64,000 nt of DNA from Variovorax atrisoli 110B (lineage in GTDB: Bacteria > Pseudomonadota > Gammaproteobacteria > Burkholderiales > Burkholderiaceae_C), in contig NZ_KB907450.1 in assembly GCF_000382045.1 (NCBI RefSeq), positions 434,001-498,000 of the forward strand, written 5' to 3'. Positions 37,112 to 44,518 of the stretch are shown piece by piece. Position 1 is the first letter of the stretch. The number at the start of each line of letters is the position of its first letter. Both the position numbers and the translations under genes were made by a program. A model generated the notes under the pieces. It saw only the letters and a program-made list of their open reading frames with translations. It was not told where the DNA came from and ran no database searches.

Positions 37112-37890
37112 CGACTGGAAGCGCCATCTCCCTGCGCCGCGACGGCGCCATCGCGGTCGTCACGCTGTCGAACGCGGGGCGCCTCAACGCCATGACGCGC
37201 GCCATGTGGCGCGAACTGCGCGCAGTGTTCGACGGCCTGCGCAGCGACGGCGACAGCGCACTGCGCTGCGTGATCGTGCGCGGCGAGGGCGGGGCCTTCT
37301 GCGCGGGCGGCGACATTTCCGAGTACCCGTCGTTCCGCTTCAGCGAGCCCAGCCTGCGAGAGTTCCACGAGAACGAGGTCTGGGCCGCCCTGCAGGCGAT
37401 GCTCGACTGCCCGCTGCCGCTGGTCGCGCAGATCGAAGGCGCCTGCATGGGCGCGGGCATCGAGATCGCGAGCTGCTGCGACATCCGCCTGGCCGGCGCG
37501 TCCGCGAAGTTCGGTGCGCCCATCGCCAAGCTCGGTTTCCCGATGGCGCCGCGCGAAGCGGCGCTGGTCCATGGCGCCATCGGCGACGTGCTCGCGCGCG
37601 ACATGCTGCTGGCCGCCGGCGTGCATGGTGCGCAGCGCCTGTACGACGCTGGCTTTTTGCTGCAGGTGCTGCCCGACAACGAGGTGCCGCTCGCTGCCCA
37701 GTCGCACGCCGAGCGCATTGCCGCGCTCTCCCCGCAGGCCGCGCGCCTGCACAAGGCCACCTTCGCCGTGCTGCGCGCCGGCGCACCTTCGGCCCACGGC
37801 CTGCTGGCCACCGCCTACGATTACGCCGATTCCGCGGAACACCGCGAGGGCATCGCCGCCTTCCTTGCCAAGCGCACCCCGAATTTCTGA
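37108..37890 (+). CDS. Enoyl-CoA hydratase/isomerase family protein
   Basis: This is a crotonase-fold protein of 260 residues. The oxyanion-hole segments are GAFCAGGDISEY and IEGACMGAGIEIA. At the second catalytic position it has APIAKLGFPMAPREA, so a standard hydratase glutamate pair is not obvious and another crotonase reaction is possible. The ATG overlaps the Bug stop (ATGA). Its function in a malonate operon is unclear; it may handle methylmalonyl or other short acyl-CoAs. Confidence 0.85.
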   Translation: MTTGSAISLRRDGAIAVVTLSNAGRLNAMTRAMWRELRAVFDGLRSDGDSALRCVIVRGEGGAFCAGGDISEYPSFRFSEPSLREFHENEVWAALQAMLDCPLPLVAQIEGACMGAGIEIASCCDIRLAGASAKFGAPIAKLGFPMAPREAALVHGAIGDVLARDMLLAAGVHGAQRLYDAGFLLQVLPDNEVPLAAQSHAERIAALSPQAARLHKATFAVLRAGAPSAHGLLATAYDYADSAEHREGIAAFLAKRTPNF

Positions 37891-37913
37891 AGCCAAGCCA
37901 AGCAATCGTCCGA

Positions 37914-39452
37914 ATGAAGAAGTCCGCCAACGCCAACCTGTTCGCCGCCCTGCGCGCGGCATTCCCTGCCGACCTCGACGGCATCGCCGTCGAAACCGAC
38001 AGCGGCCTGTTCTATTCCTGGCGCGACCTCGAACGCGCCAGCGCCATGATCGCCAACCTGCTCGACGCTCTGAAGCTGGAGAAGGGCGCGCGCATCGCGG
38101 TGCAGGTCGAGAAGTCGGTCGAGGCGATGCTGCTGTACCTCGCCACGCTGCGCGCGGGCTACGTGTTCCTGCCTCTGAACACCGCTTATCAAAGCGCAGA
38201 GATCGAATACTTCATCGGCAACGCCGAGCCGGCCGTGGTGGTGTGTACCAGCCGCAACGCCTCGTGGGTCGCGCCCATCGCCACCGCGGCGGGCACGAAG
38301 CACGTCTTCACGCTGGACGATGACCGCACCGGCACGCTGCTCGACGTGGCCGCGCAGTGCAGCGACCAGCACGTGCCCGCGCAGCGCAAGGCCGACGACA
38401 TGGCAGCCATCCTCTACACCAGCGGCACCACCGGCCGCAGCAAGGGCGCGATGCTCACGCACGGCAACCTGCTGTCGAACGCCGAGGTGCTGAAGGACTA
38501 CTGGGGCTGGACCGAAGGCGATGTGCTGATCCATGCGCTGCCCATCTTCCACGTGCACGGGCTGTTCGTCGCGCTGCACGGCGCGCTGCTCAACGGCAGC
38601 AAGATCCTGTGGTTCGCGAAGTTCGATCCGAAGCGCGTCGTGCAGAAGCTGCCCGAGGCCACCGTGTTCATGGGCGTGCCCACGCTGTACGTGCGCCTGC
38701 TGGCCGAGCCGGGGCTCACGCGCGAGGCGGTGCGCAACATGCGCCTGTTCATCGCGGGCTCGGCGCCGCTGCTCATCGAGACCTTCGACGAATGGCGCGA
38801 GCGCACCGGCCACACCATCCTGGAGCGCTACGGCATGAGCGAGACGGTCATGCTCACCTCCAACCCCTACCGGCCGGAGCAGGGCGAGCGCCGCGGCGGC
38901 ACCGTGGGCTTCGCGCTGCCTGGCGTGCAGCTGCGCGTGCGCGACGACGGCGGCCGCGACTGCACCACCGACGAGATCGGCAACATCGAGGTCAGCGGCC
39001 CCAACGTGTTCGCGGGCTACTGGCGCATGCCCGAGAAGACGAAGGAGGAGTTCACTGCCGACGGCTTCTTCAAGACCGGCGACGTGGGCAAGATCGACGG
39101 CCGGGGCTACATCACCATCGTCGGGCGCAGCAAGGACCTGATCATCAGCGGCGGCTACAACGTGTATCCCGCCGAGATCGAGGGCTACATCAACGAGATG
39201 GCGGGCGTGGCCGAAAGCGCCGTCGTCGGCGTGCCGCACCCCGACTTCGGCGAGGTGGGCGTGGCCATCGTCATCCCGAAGGCGGGCGCGGCGCTCGACG
39301 GCGACGCCATCGTGGCGGAGCTCAAGTCGAAGCTTGCCAACTTCAAGATCCCCAAGCGCTGCTTCGTGGTGCCCGAGCTGCCGCGCAACGCCATGGGCAA
39401 GGTGCAGAAGGCGCTGCTGCGTACCGAGCACAAGGGGCTGTTCGCAGCCTGA
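37914..39452 (+). CDS. matB: Malonyl-CoA synthetase (MatB-type)
   Basis: This ATP-dependent acyl-CoA ligase of 512 residues activates malonate to malonyl-CoA. AMP-binding motifs: ILYTSGTTGRSKGAMLTHGN, ERYGMSETVML and GRSKDLIISGGYNVYPAEIE; the adenylation lysine is in RNAMGKVQKALL. RLFIAGSAPL and the preceding FMGVPTLYVR match the MatB group more than other ligases. With matA and the GntR gene upstream it completes malonate to acetyl-CoA conversion. It ends the operon, convergent with the aldoxime dehydratase gene. Confidence 0.92.
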   Translation: MKKSANANLFAALRAAFPADLDGIAVETDSGLFYSWRDLERASAMIANLLDALKLEKGARIAVQVEKSVEAMLLYLATLRAGYVFLPLNTAYQSAEIEYFIGNAEPAVVVCTSRNASWVAPIATAAGTKHVFTLDDDRTGTLLDVAAQCSDQHVPAQRKADDMAAILYTSGTTGRSKGAMLTHGNLLSNAEVLKDYWGWTEGDVLIHALPIFHVHGLFVALHGALLNGSKILWFAKFDPKRVVQKLPEATVFMGVPTLYVRLLAEPGLTREAVRNMRLFIAGSAPLLIETFDEWRERTGHTILERYGMSETVMLTSNPYRPEQGERRGGTVGFALPGVQLRVRDDGGRDCTTDEIGNIEVSGPNVFAGYWRMPEKTKEEFTADGFFKTGDVGKIDGRGYITIVGRSKDLIISGGYNVYPAEIEGYINEMAGVAESAVVGVPHPDFGEVGVAIVIPKAGAALDGDAIVAELKSKLANFKIPKRCFVVPELPRNAMGKVQKALLRTEHKGLFAA

Positions 39453-39474
39453 GCCCGCGGCCTGAGCCGTCGGG

Positions 39475-40548
39475 TCAGGGCCCGGCGGTCGCTGGCTCGA
39501 GTCCGTTCATCAGCCCGCTGCCCGCGTGGCAGTTGACGTACTCGTAGCTCTGCTCGTCGGCCTTGAGCACCGACACCTCGTGGTACACGCGCAGCTGCAG
39601 CTGGAAGTTCAGCGCCTGCACGTAGCGCATGAAGCTGCCGAAGATCGCGACGTGCGTGGGATGCGACTCGGCCCAGCGCTCCATGTCGGCCAGCGAGCGC
39701 CAGTAGCTCAGCCCGAAGGACTTCTGCAGCGGTGCGCCCAGTGCGTCGAGGTGGCTCATGTAGCGGTTGCTGTAGCAGCCGATGGGCAGGCCCTGGTCGC
39801 GCAGGAAGTCCATGCCCTCGCGCAGCACGGGCTCCATGTCCTCGAGATAGAGCCTGCGTTCCTGCCCGGTGGTGTCGGTCCACTCCTGGCCGGAGCGGAT
39901 CATCGCGATGTTCTCGTGCCCTGCGATGCGCACGCGCTGCCCCGGAGCCGGTGCGCCCGCGATCACCGCCCGCGCGCCCGAGGGCGCCATCGCATCGGTC
40001 TGCGACAGCGGGATGCGGTCGCGCATCGAACCCCAGTAGCCGTGCTCCTGCAGCTCGCCGCTGACGCCGCCCATCACCACGCCGACGCCCTCGAAGCGGT
40101 CGGGCGTGTTGAACATGGTCTCGAAGTGCTCGACGCGGGGCGAGGCGATCTCGCGGAAGTAGCCAAGGCCTTCCCTGAGGCGCTCGTCGGAGCGCCACCA
40201 GGCGTCGATGGCCGGCGTCGCGCACCAGCGTGCGTAGGCGGCTGGGTCGCTCCAGTAGGCGATGGCGATCATGTTGTCGAAGCCCTGCGCGTCGACGTAG
40301 TGCGTCAGGTCGTGATGGCCGGGGCCGTCGGGCAGGGCGAAGTCGCGCGCGATCTTCATCAGCGCCGCGCAGGCGCGGCCCTGCATCTCGGGGCCTCGCG
40401 ACTGCACGCCGAAGTAGCCCATCACGACCTGCTTCACCGATACCGGGGCGCGGGCCGACCACACCGGGTAGGGCGGCACGTAGTCGTCTTCCACGCGACG
40501 GTGGCGCGTGCGGGGGCACCTCAGGTGCGCGTCGATGGCGGATTCCAT
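39475..40548 (-). CDS. Aldoxime dehydratase (heme-containing)
   Basis: It dehydrates aldoximes to nitriles in the cytosol, using ferrous heme that binds substrate directly. The product has 357 residues, normal for the OxdA/phenylacetaldoxime dehydratase family. The segment SHPTHVAIFGSFMR carries His299, the expected proximal heme ligand, and VYHEVSVL carries His323, a candidate catalytic histidine. The N-terminal PPYPVWSARAP is also typical. It is 17 bases downstream of the nitrilase gene on the same strand, the classic aldoxime-nitrile pathway pairing. Confidence 0.9.
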   Translation of the reverse strand: MESAIDAHLRCPRTRHRRVEDDYVPPYPVWSARAPVSVKQVVMGYFGVQSRGPEMQGRACAALMKIARDFALPDGPGHHDLTHYVDAQGFDNMIAIAYWSDPAAYARWCATPAIDAWWRSDERLREGLGYFREIASPRVEHFETMFNTPDRFEGVGVVMGGVSGELQEHGYWGSMRDRIPLSQTDAMAPSGARAVIAGAPAPGQRVRIAGHENIAMIRSGQEWTDTTGQERRLYLEDMEPVLREGMDFLRDQGLPIGCYSNRYMSHLDALGAPLQKSFGLSYWRSLADMERWAESHPTHVAIFGSFMRYVQALNFQLQLRVYHEVSVLKADEQSYEYVNCHAGSGLMNGLEPATAGP

Positions 40549-40565
40549 GGCTTGCCTCCGAGGGT

Positions 40566-41576
40566 TCAGGCTGCGACGGGCTCGGGCATGCCCGCTTCGG
40601 GCTCAGGCGACGCCGCCTGCTGCACCACGACAGGCTCGCGGCGCGTCTTGTTGAGCAGCAGTTGCGTGACGTCGGGCCGCGAGTAGTGGCCGCTGGGGTC
40701 GGCGGCGGCCTTGGCGAGCGAGATCATGCCGAGGTCGATGTCGGCGACGACCAGGCCTTCCTCGTCTTCCGCCAGCGGGGTGCCCAGCGGCGAGCCGTCG
40801 GGCGCGAAGATGCGCGCGTAGCCGCCGCCGATGCGCAGCATCTGCTGCTTGCCGGCGTCGGTGCACATCAGCTCGCTCATGGCCTTCGACACGGTGGCGC
40901 AGGGCGCGATCACGAAGCACTGGCCCTCGGCGGCGTAGACCTGGCTCGCGGCATTGTTGACCTCGGGCCCCAGCGCGTAGGCCGCGCCGCGGTACAGCGA
41001 GAAGCTCGGCCATGCGCCGCAGTGGATCTGCTCGTTCTGCGAATACATCGCGTACTTGCTCAGCGGCTGCAGGTGTTCCCAGCACGAGAGCGAGCCGATG
41101 TTGCCCAGTGGTGTCTCGACCACGGCGAGGTCGGAGCCGTCGCCCTCGCCGAACACCGTGCGCTCCACGTGCGTGGGCTTGAGCTTGCGCCGCGTCTGCA
41201 CGGTGCGGCCCTGGTCGTCGATGAGCGCCTGCGCGATGTAGAGGCTGCCGGCCGCCTTCTCGCTGTAGCCGAGAGACACCCAGATGCCGAGCCTGCGCGC
41301 CGCCTGCGCGACGCGCTCGAACTCGGCCGAGCCGACGACCAGCGAGTTGTCGTGGTAGCGCTGCACGAACTGCATGCCCCAGGCCGGCGAATCGAGCCAG
41401 ATCCACCACGGGTAGCCGGGCACCCAGGTCTCGGGAAAGGCAATGAGCTTCACCCCCTGTTTCGCGGCCTGCGCCATGAGGTCGATGGTCTTCTCGATGG
41501 TGCCGTCGAGGTCGAGGAACACGGGGGCGGCCTGCACTGCGGCAACGCGCAGCTTGGGATGGACGGTGGTCGGCAT
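40566..41576 (-). CDS. Nitrilase
   Basis: It hydrolyses a nitrile to carboxylic acid and ammonia. The product has 336 residues. The catalytic triad is Glu49 (FPETWVPGYP), Lys131 (RRKLKPTHVER) and Cys165 (LSCWEHLQP). The motif set matches true nitrilases of the aliphatic/arylacetonitrilase group. The ATG at 41574-41576 has GGAG 8 bases upstream; the longer frame to 41987 is ignored. With the dehydratase it makes a route from aldoxime to acid. Confidence 0.94.
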   Translation of the reverse strand: MPTTVHPKLRVAAVQAAPVFLDLDGTIEKTIDLMAQAAKQGVKLIAFPETWVPGYPWWIWLDSPAWGMQFVQRYHDNSLVVGSAEFERVAQAARRLGIWVSLGYSEKAAGSLYIAQALIDDQGRTVQTRRKLKPTHVERTVFGEGDGSDLAVVETPLGNIGSLSCWEHLQPLSKYAMYSQNEQIHCGAWPSFSLYRGAAYALGPEVNNAASQVYAAEGQCFVIAPCATVSKAMSELMCTDAGKQQMLRIGGGYARIFAPDGSPLGTPLAEDEEGLVVADIDLGMISLAKAAADPSGHYSRPDVTQLLLNKTRREPVVVQQAASPEPEAGMPEPVAA

Positions 41577-41669
41577 GAAAGTTCTCCAGATGCAATCGAA
41601 GTAACGGGGCGTGGACCGCAGGCACCGGGTTTGCGCTGTGGCATGCGGGTTGCTTGAAGCGTAGATTCG

Positions 41670-41703
41670 CGCCGCCTGAACGCCTTGACCCGGTTTGGCG
41701 GCG
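41670..41703. promoter_or_regulatory. Inverted repeat between nitrilase and AraC genes
   Basis: CGCCGCC (41670-41676) and GGCGGCG (41697-41703) are complementary, 20 bases apart, in the 183-base divergent gap. It may be a regulator site or only GC-rich chance. Confidence 0.3.
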
Positions 41704-41759
41704 TTCTTGTTCCAGCGTTGCATCCGTTCGCTGCCCCTGAGGCCTTCCGAGGAACCCCG

Positions 41760-42722
41760 ATGACCCAACTGCTCAGTACCGACGCCGTCCCGCGCGACCA
41801 GCGGCTCGCCTACTGGACCGACATGATCTGCAACGTCTACGTGCAGCTGGGCTGCGACCCGGTGCGCGAGGGCGATTCGGGCGATTTCGAGGGCAGCATC
41901 CGCCAGCACACGCTGCCGGGGCTCGACGTGTCGGTCGTCACCTCGAGCCCGCAGAAGGTGATGCGCACGCCGGGACACATCTCGCATTCGAGCGACGACT
42001 ACTTCCTCGTGAGCATCCAGGCGAGCGGCCGGGGCGTGGTGCGGCAGGACGGGCGCGACGCGGTGCTGTCGGCCGGCGACTTCGCGCTGTACGACAGCAC
42101 GCGGCCCTACCAGCTGTTGTTCGACGAATCATTCGAGCAGATCGTGCTCAAGCTGCCCGGCGAGCGTCTGCGCAGCGAGCTGCGCGATACGCAGGCGCTC
42201 ACGGCCACCACCGTTTCGGGCCGCGAGGGCGCGGGGCACCTGCTGCTGGGAATGATCCGCACGCTGCGCGAGGACATCGACACGCTGCAGCCGGCCTCGG
42301 CCCTCGCGGTGGCCAACGGCGTTCAGAACATCCTGGTGGCCGGACTGCAGACGCTGCCTGCGGCGAGCGCGCCCTCGCTGAGCAACCTCACGGCGTACCA
42401 CCTCGCGCGGGTCAAGCGGCGCATCGACGAGCAGCTTGCGGACCCTTCGCTTTCGGTGAGCACGCTGGCCGCGGAGCTGGGCGTGTCGGTCAGCCACATC
42501 CACCGAGTGTTCAGGAGCGAGCCGCTCACGCCGTCGCAATACATCTGGGAGCGCCGGCTGGAGGCCTGCAGCCGCGACCTGCTGGAGCCGCGCCTCGCGG
42601 GCCGGCCCGTGGCCGACATCGCCTACGGCAGGGGATTCAACGACGCGGCGCATTTCAGCCGCGCGTTCAAGGAGCGTTTCGGCTGCTCGCCGCGCGAATG
42701 GCGGCAGCAGCGGATCCAGTAG
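41760..42722 (+). CDS. AraC-family regulator of the aldoxime-nitrile genes
   Basis: This is a 320-residue activator. The N-terminal AraC-binding-like domain (about 1-190) precedes two C-terminal helix-turn-helix motifs (LSVSTLAAELGVSVSHIHRV and RPVADIAYGRGFNDAAHFSR) and the closing FGCSPREWR. GAGGAA is 6 bases before ATG. In characterised nitrilase and aldoxime clusters a neighbouring AraC/XylS-type gene (for example oxdR, nitR) activates them, so this divergent gene is the probable regulator. Inducer unknown. Confidence 0.9.
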   Translation: MTQLLSTDAVPRDQRLAYWTDMICNVYVQLGCDPVREGDSGDFEGSIRQHTLPGLDVSVVTSSPQKVMRTPGHISHSSDDYFLVSIQASGRGVVRQDGRDAVLSAGDFALYDSTRPYQLLFDESFEQIVLKLPGERLRSELRDTQALTATTVSGREGAGHLLLGMIRTLREDIDTLQPASALAVANGVQNILVAGLQTLPAASAPSLSNLTAYHLARVKRRIDEQLADPSLSVSTLAAELGVSVSHIHRVFRSEPLTPSQYIWERRLEACSRDLLEPRLAGRPVADIAYGRGFNDAAHFSRAFKERFGCSPREWRQQRIQ

Positions 42723-42750
42723 CCTCGGCAGGAGGCCGCCGGAGCATCGA

Positions 42751-43578
42751 TCAGCCGTGCAGGCCCTTCCAGAGCATGTAGGCCGCCAGCAGGTAGAGGA
42801 TGCTCGCGAACACGCGCTTGAGCTTCTTCACCGGCAGGCTGTGCGCGGCCTTCGCGCCCAGGGGCGCCGTCAGCACGCTGCACAGCGCGATCACCGCCAG
42901 CGCGGGCAGCCAGATGTAGCCGAAGGAGCCGGCCGGCAGGCCCTGCACCGACTGCCCGCTGACCGCATAGCCCAGCACGTTCGCCACCGCGATCGGGAAG
43001 CCCAGCGCCGCGCTGGTCGCCACCGCGTTGTGGATCGACACGTTGCACCACGTCATGAACGGCACGCTGATGAAGCCGCCGCCGGCACCCACCAGGCCCG
43101 AGACGAAGCCGATGGCACCGCCCGCGGCGAGCTGGCCGCCGGTGCCCGGCATCTGCCGCGTGGGCGCGGGCTTCTTGTCGAGGAACATCTGCGTGGCCGA
43201 GAAGCCCACGAAGAGCGCGAAGAAGATCGCCAGCGCCGTGCCCTTGAGCAGCGCGAACACGCCGAGACTGCCCACCAGGCTGCCGATGACGATGCCGGGC
43301 GCGAGGCGCCGCACGATCTCCCAGCGCACCGCGCCGCGCTTGTGGTGCGCGCGCACGCTCGACACCGAGGTGAAGATGATGGTCGCCATCGAGGTCGCGA
43401 TGGCCATCTTCACCGAGAGGTCGGCCGGCACGCCGCGGTGGCCCATGATGATCGTGATGAACGGCACCATCAGCATGCCGCCGCCGATGCCCAGCAGGCC
43501 TGCGAGGAAACCGGTGCCGAGCCCGAGGGCCGCGAGTTCGACGATGAGGAGGGGATCGAGCAGGCTGGAGACGTTCAC
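42751..43578 (-). CDS. TauE/SafE-family anion permease
   Basis: This is an inner-membrane protein of 275 residues with about eight hydrophobic segments in two related halves (GLGTGFLAGLLGIGGGMLMV and GFVSGLVGAGGGFISVPF), the hallmark of the family that moves sulfite, sulfonates or similar ions. The start is uncertain: GTG at 43576-43578 gives a normal N-terminus, while a TTG at 43596 lies inside the terminator region of the 6S RNA gene. Substrate is not predictable. Confidence 0.85.
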   Translation of the reverse strand: MNVSSLLDPLLIVELAALGLGTGFLAGLLGIGGGMLMVPFITIIMGHRGVPADLSVKMAIATSMATIIFTSVSSVRAHHKRGAVRWEIVRRLAPGIVIGSLVGSLGVFALLKGTALAIFFALFVGFSATQMFLDKKPAPTRQMPGTGGQLAAGGAIGFVSGLVGAGGGFISVPFMTWCNVSIHNAVATSAALGFPIAVANVLGYAVSGQSVQGLPAGSFGYIWLPALAVIALCSVLTAPLGAKAAHSLPVKKLKRVFASILYLLAAYMLWKGLHG

Positions 43579-43594
43579 GGAAATTCTGTATCGC

Positions 43595-43633
43595 AAAAAG
43601 CAACGGCCCCGAGCAGTGTGTGCAAGGGGCCGT
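43595..43633 (-). terminator. Terminator of 6S RNA
   Basis: On the minus strand ACGGCCCC pairs with GGGGCCGT (43603-43610 with 43626-43633) and is followed by a T run after two intervening bases (GCTTTTTG). It lies just downstream of 6S RNA and ahead of the permease gene. Confidence 0.75.
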
Positions 43634-43643
43634 GGCGGAATTA

Positions 43644-43821
43644 GGTGTCTGCAAGTGGGCGCCGGACTCGCATCCTGAACCGGGGTTCAGGTGGGCGAGG
43701 GCAGCAGGACTTCGGGTTCATCTGACGCGAGATGATCACACCCGTCGAGCGATTTACCAAGCCCGGCTCCGTAGAGCATTGGAACAAGGACATATAAAGC
43801 CCAACGCGCACCGCAGACAGT
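43644..43821 (-). ncRNA. ssrS: 6S RNA
   Basis: This RNA of about 178 nt mimics an open promoter and binds sigma70-RNA polymerase in stationary phase. It lies directly after zapA on the same strand, the usual place in proteobacteria. The closing stem TGTCTGC (43813-43819) pairs with GCAGACA (43646-43652). The 3' half holds the characteristic CACCTGAACCCCGGTTCAGG hairpin, equivalent to the CACCUUGAACCAAGGGUUCAAGG segment of E. coli 6S RNA. Ends are approximate. Confidence 0.85.
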
Positions 43822-43859
43822 TCGGATTTTACCGCTGCAGCCCTGCCGGCGGAACCCGC

Positions 43860-44183
43860 TCAGAGCAAATGTCCATCGCCCGCCAGGGCCTGATCGAGTC
43901 TTTGAATGAGCTGGGCGGCCTTCGGGTCGGTGTCTGTGGTATCGGCTGGCGCCGCCGGTGCGGCGGGCGCGCTGGCGGCGGCCTGTTGCGCGGCGAGGTC
44001 GAATGCCAGGTTCAGCGAGGCCAGTACCGCGATGCGGTCGCGGGCCTTGACCTTTCCCGCATCGCGGATCTTGCACATGGCGGCATCCACGCGTTCGACG
44101 GCTTCGCGCAGCTGCGCCTCGCCTCCGTCGGGACAGCCGAGCAGATAGCTCTGTCCCATGATCTGTACTTCAATCTGCTTCAT
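43860..44183 (-). CDS. zapA: Cell division protein ZapA
   Basis: ZapA binds FtsZ and bundles its filaments at mid-cell. The product has 107 residues. The N-terminal domain is MKQIEVQIMGQSYLLGCPDG, followed by a long helix for dimer and tetramer formation and an Ala/Pro-rich linker. The start overlaps the stop of the upstream coiled-coil gene (ATGA). 6S RNA follows, as in many gamma- and betaproteobacteria. Confidence 0.93.
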   Translation of the reverse strand: MKQIEVQIMGQSYLLGCPDGGEAQLREAVERVDAAMCKIRDAGKVKARDRIAVLASLNLAFDLAAQQAAASAPAAPAAPADTTDTDPKAAQLIQRLDQALAGDGHLL

Positions 44184-44404
44184 GCGGGGGAGTCTTCGGA
44201 AGGTGGTTCAGCCGGCAGCCGTTCGAGCAGGGCGTCGAGGCGGGTGCGGGCCGCGACGAGCCGCGACTTCAGTGCGTCGCGTTCGCGCGTGAGCGCATCG
44301 ACCTGTTCCTGCAGCAGCGCGTTGGTGCGCTGCACCTCTTCGTGACGCACGAGCAGTCGTTCGACGCGCTCGGCGATCTGGTCGATGGGGCTGGAGGCGG
44401 GCAT
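44180..44404 (-). CDS. ZapB-like short coiled-coil protein
   Basis: This is a 74-residue protein, almost all one coiled coil (IAERVERLLVRHEEVQRTNA, then LLQEQVDALTRERDALKSRL). It fits the TIGR02449/ZapB-like group that stands before zapA. A role as ZapA partner at the division ring is inferred from this position and shape. It overlaps zapA by four bases. Confidence 0.8.
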   Translation of the reverse strand: MPASSPIDQIAERVERLLVRHEEVQRTNALLQEQVDALTRERDALKSRLVAARTRLDALLERLPAEPPSEDSPA

Positions 44405-44518
44405 GGTTGGCGATTGTAGTTTCCCGGGGAGGCGGTCCTGCCGAGGCCGGACGCGGCGCCCGGCGTGCCCGGATTCTGCGGCTTTGCCGCCCGCCGATCA
44501 AACCCCTCGCGAGTCGCT

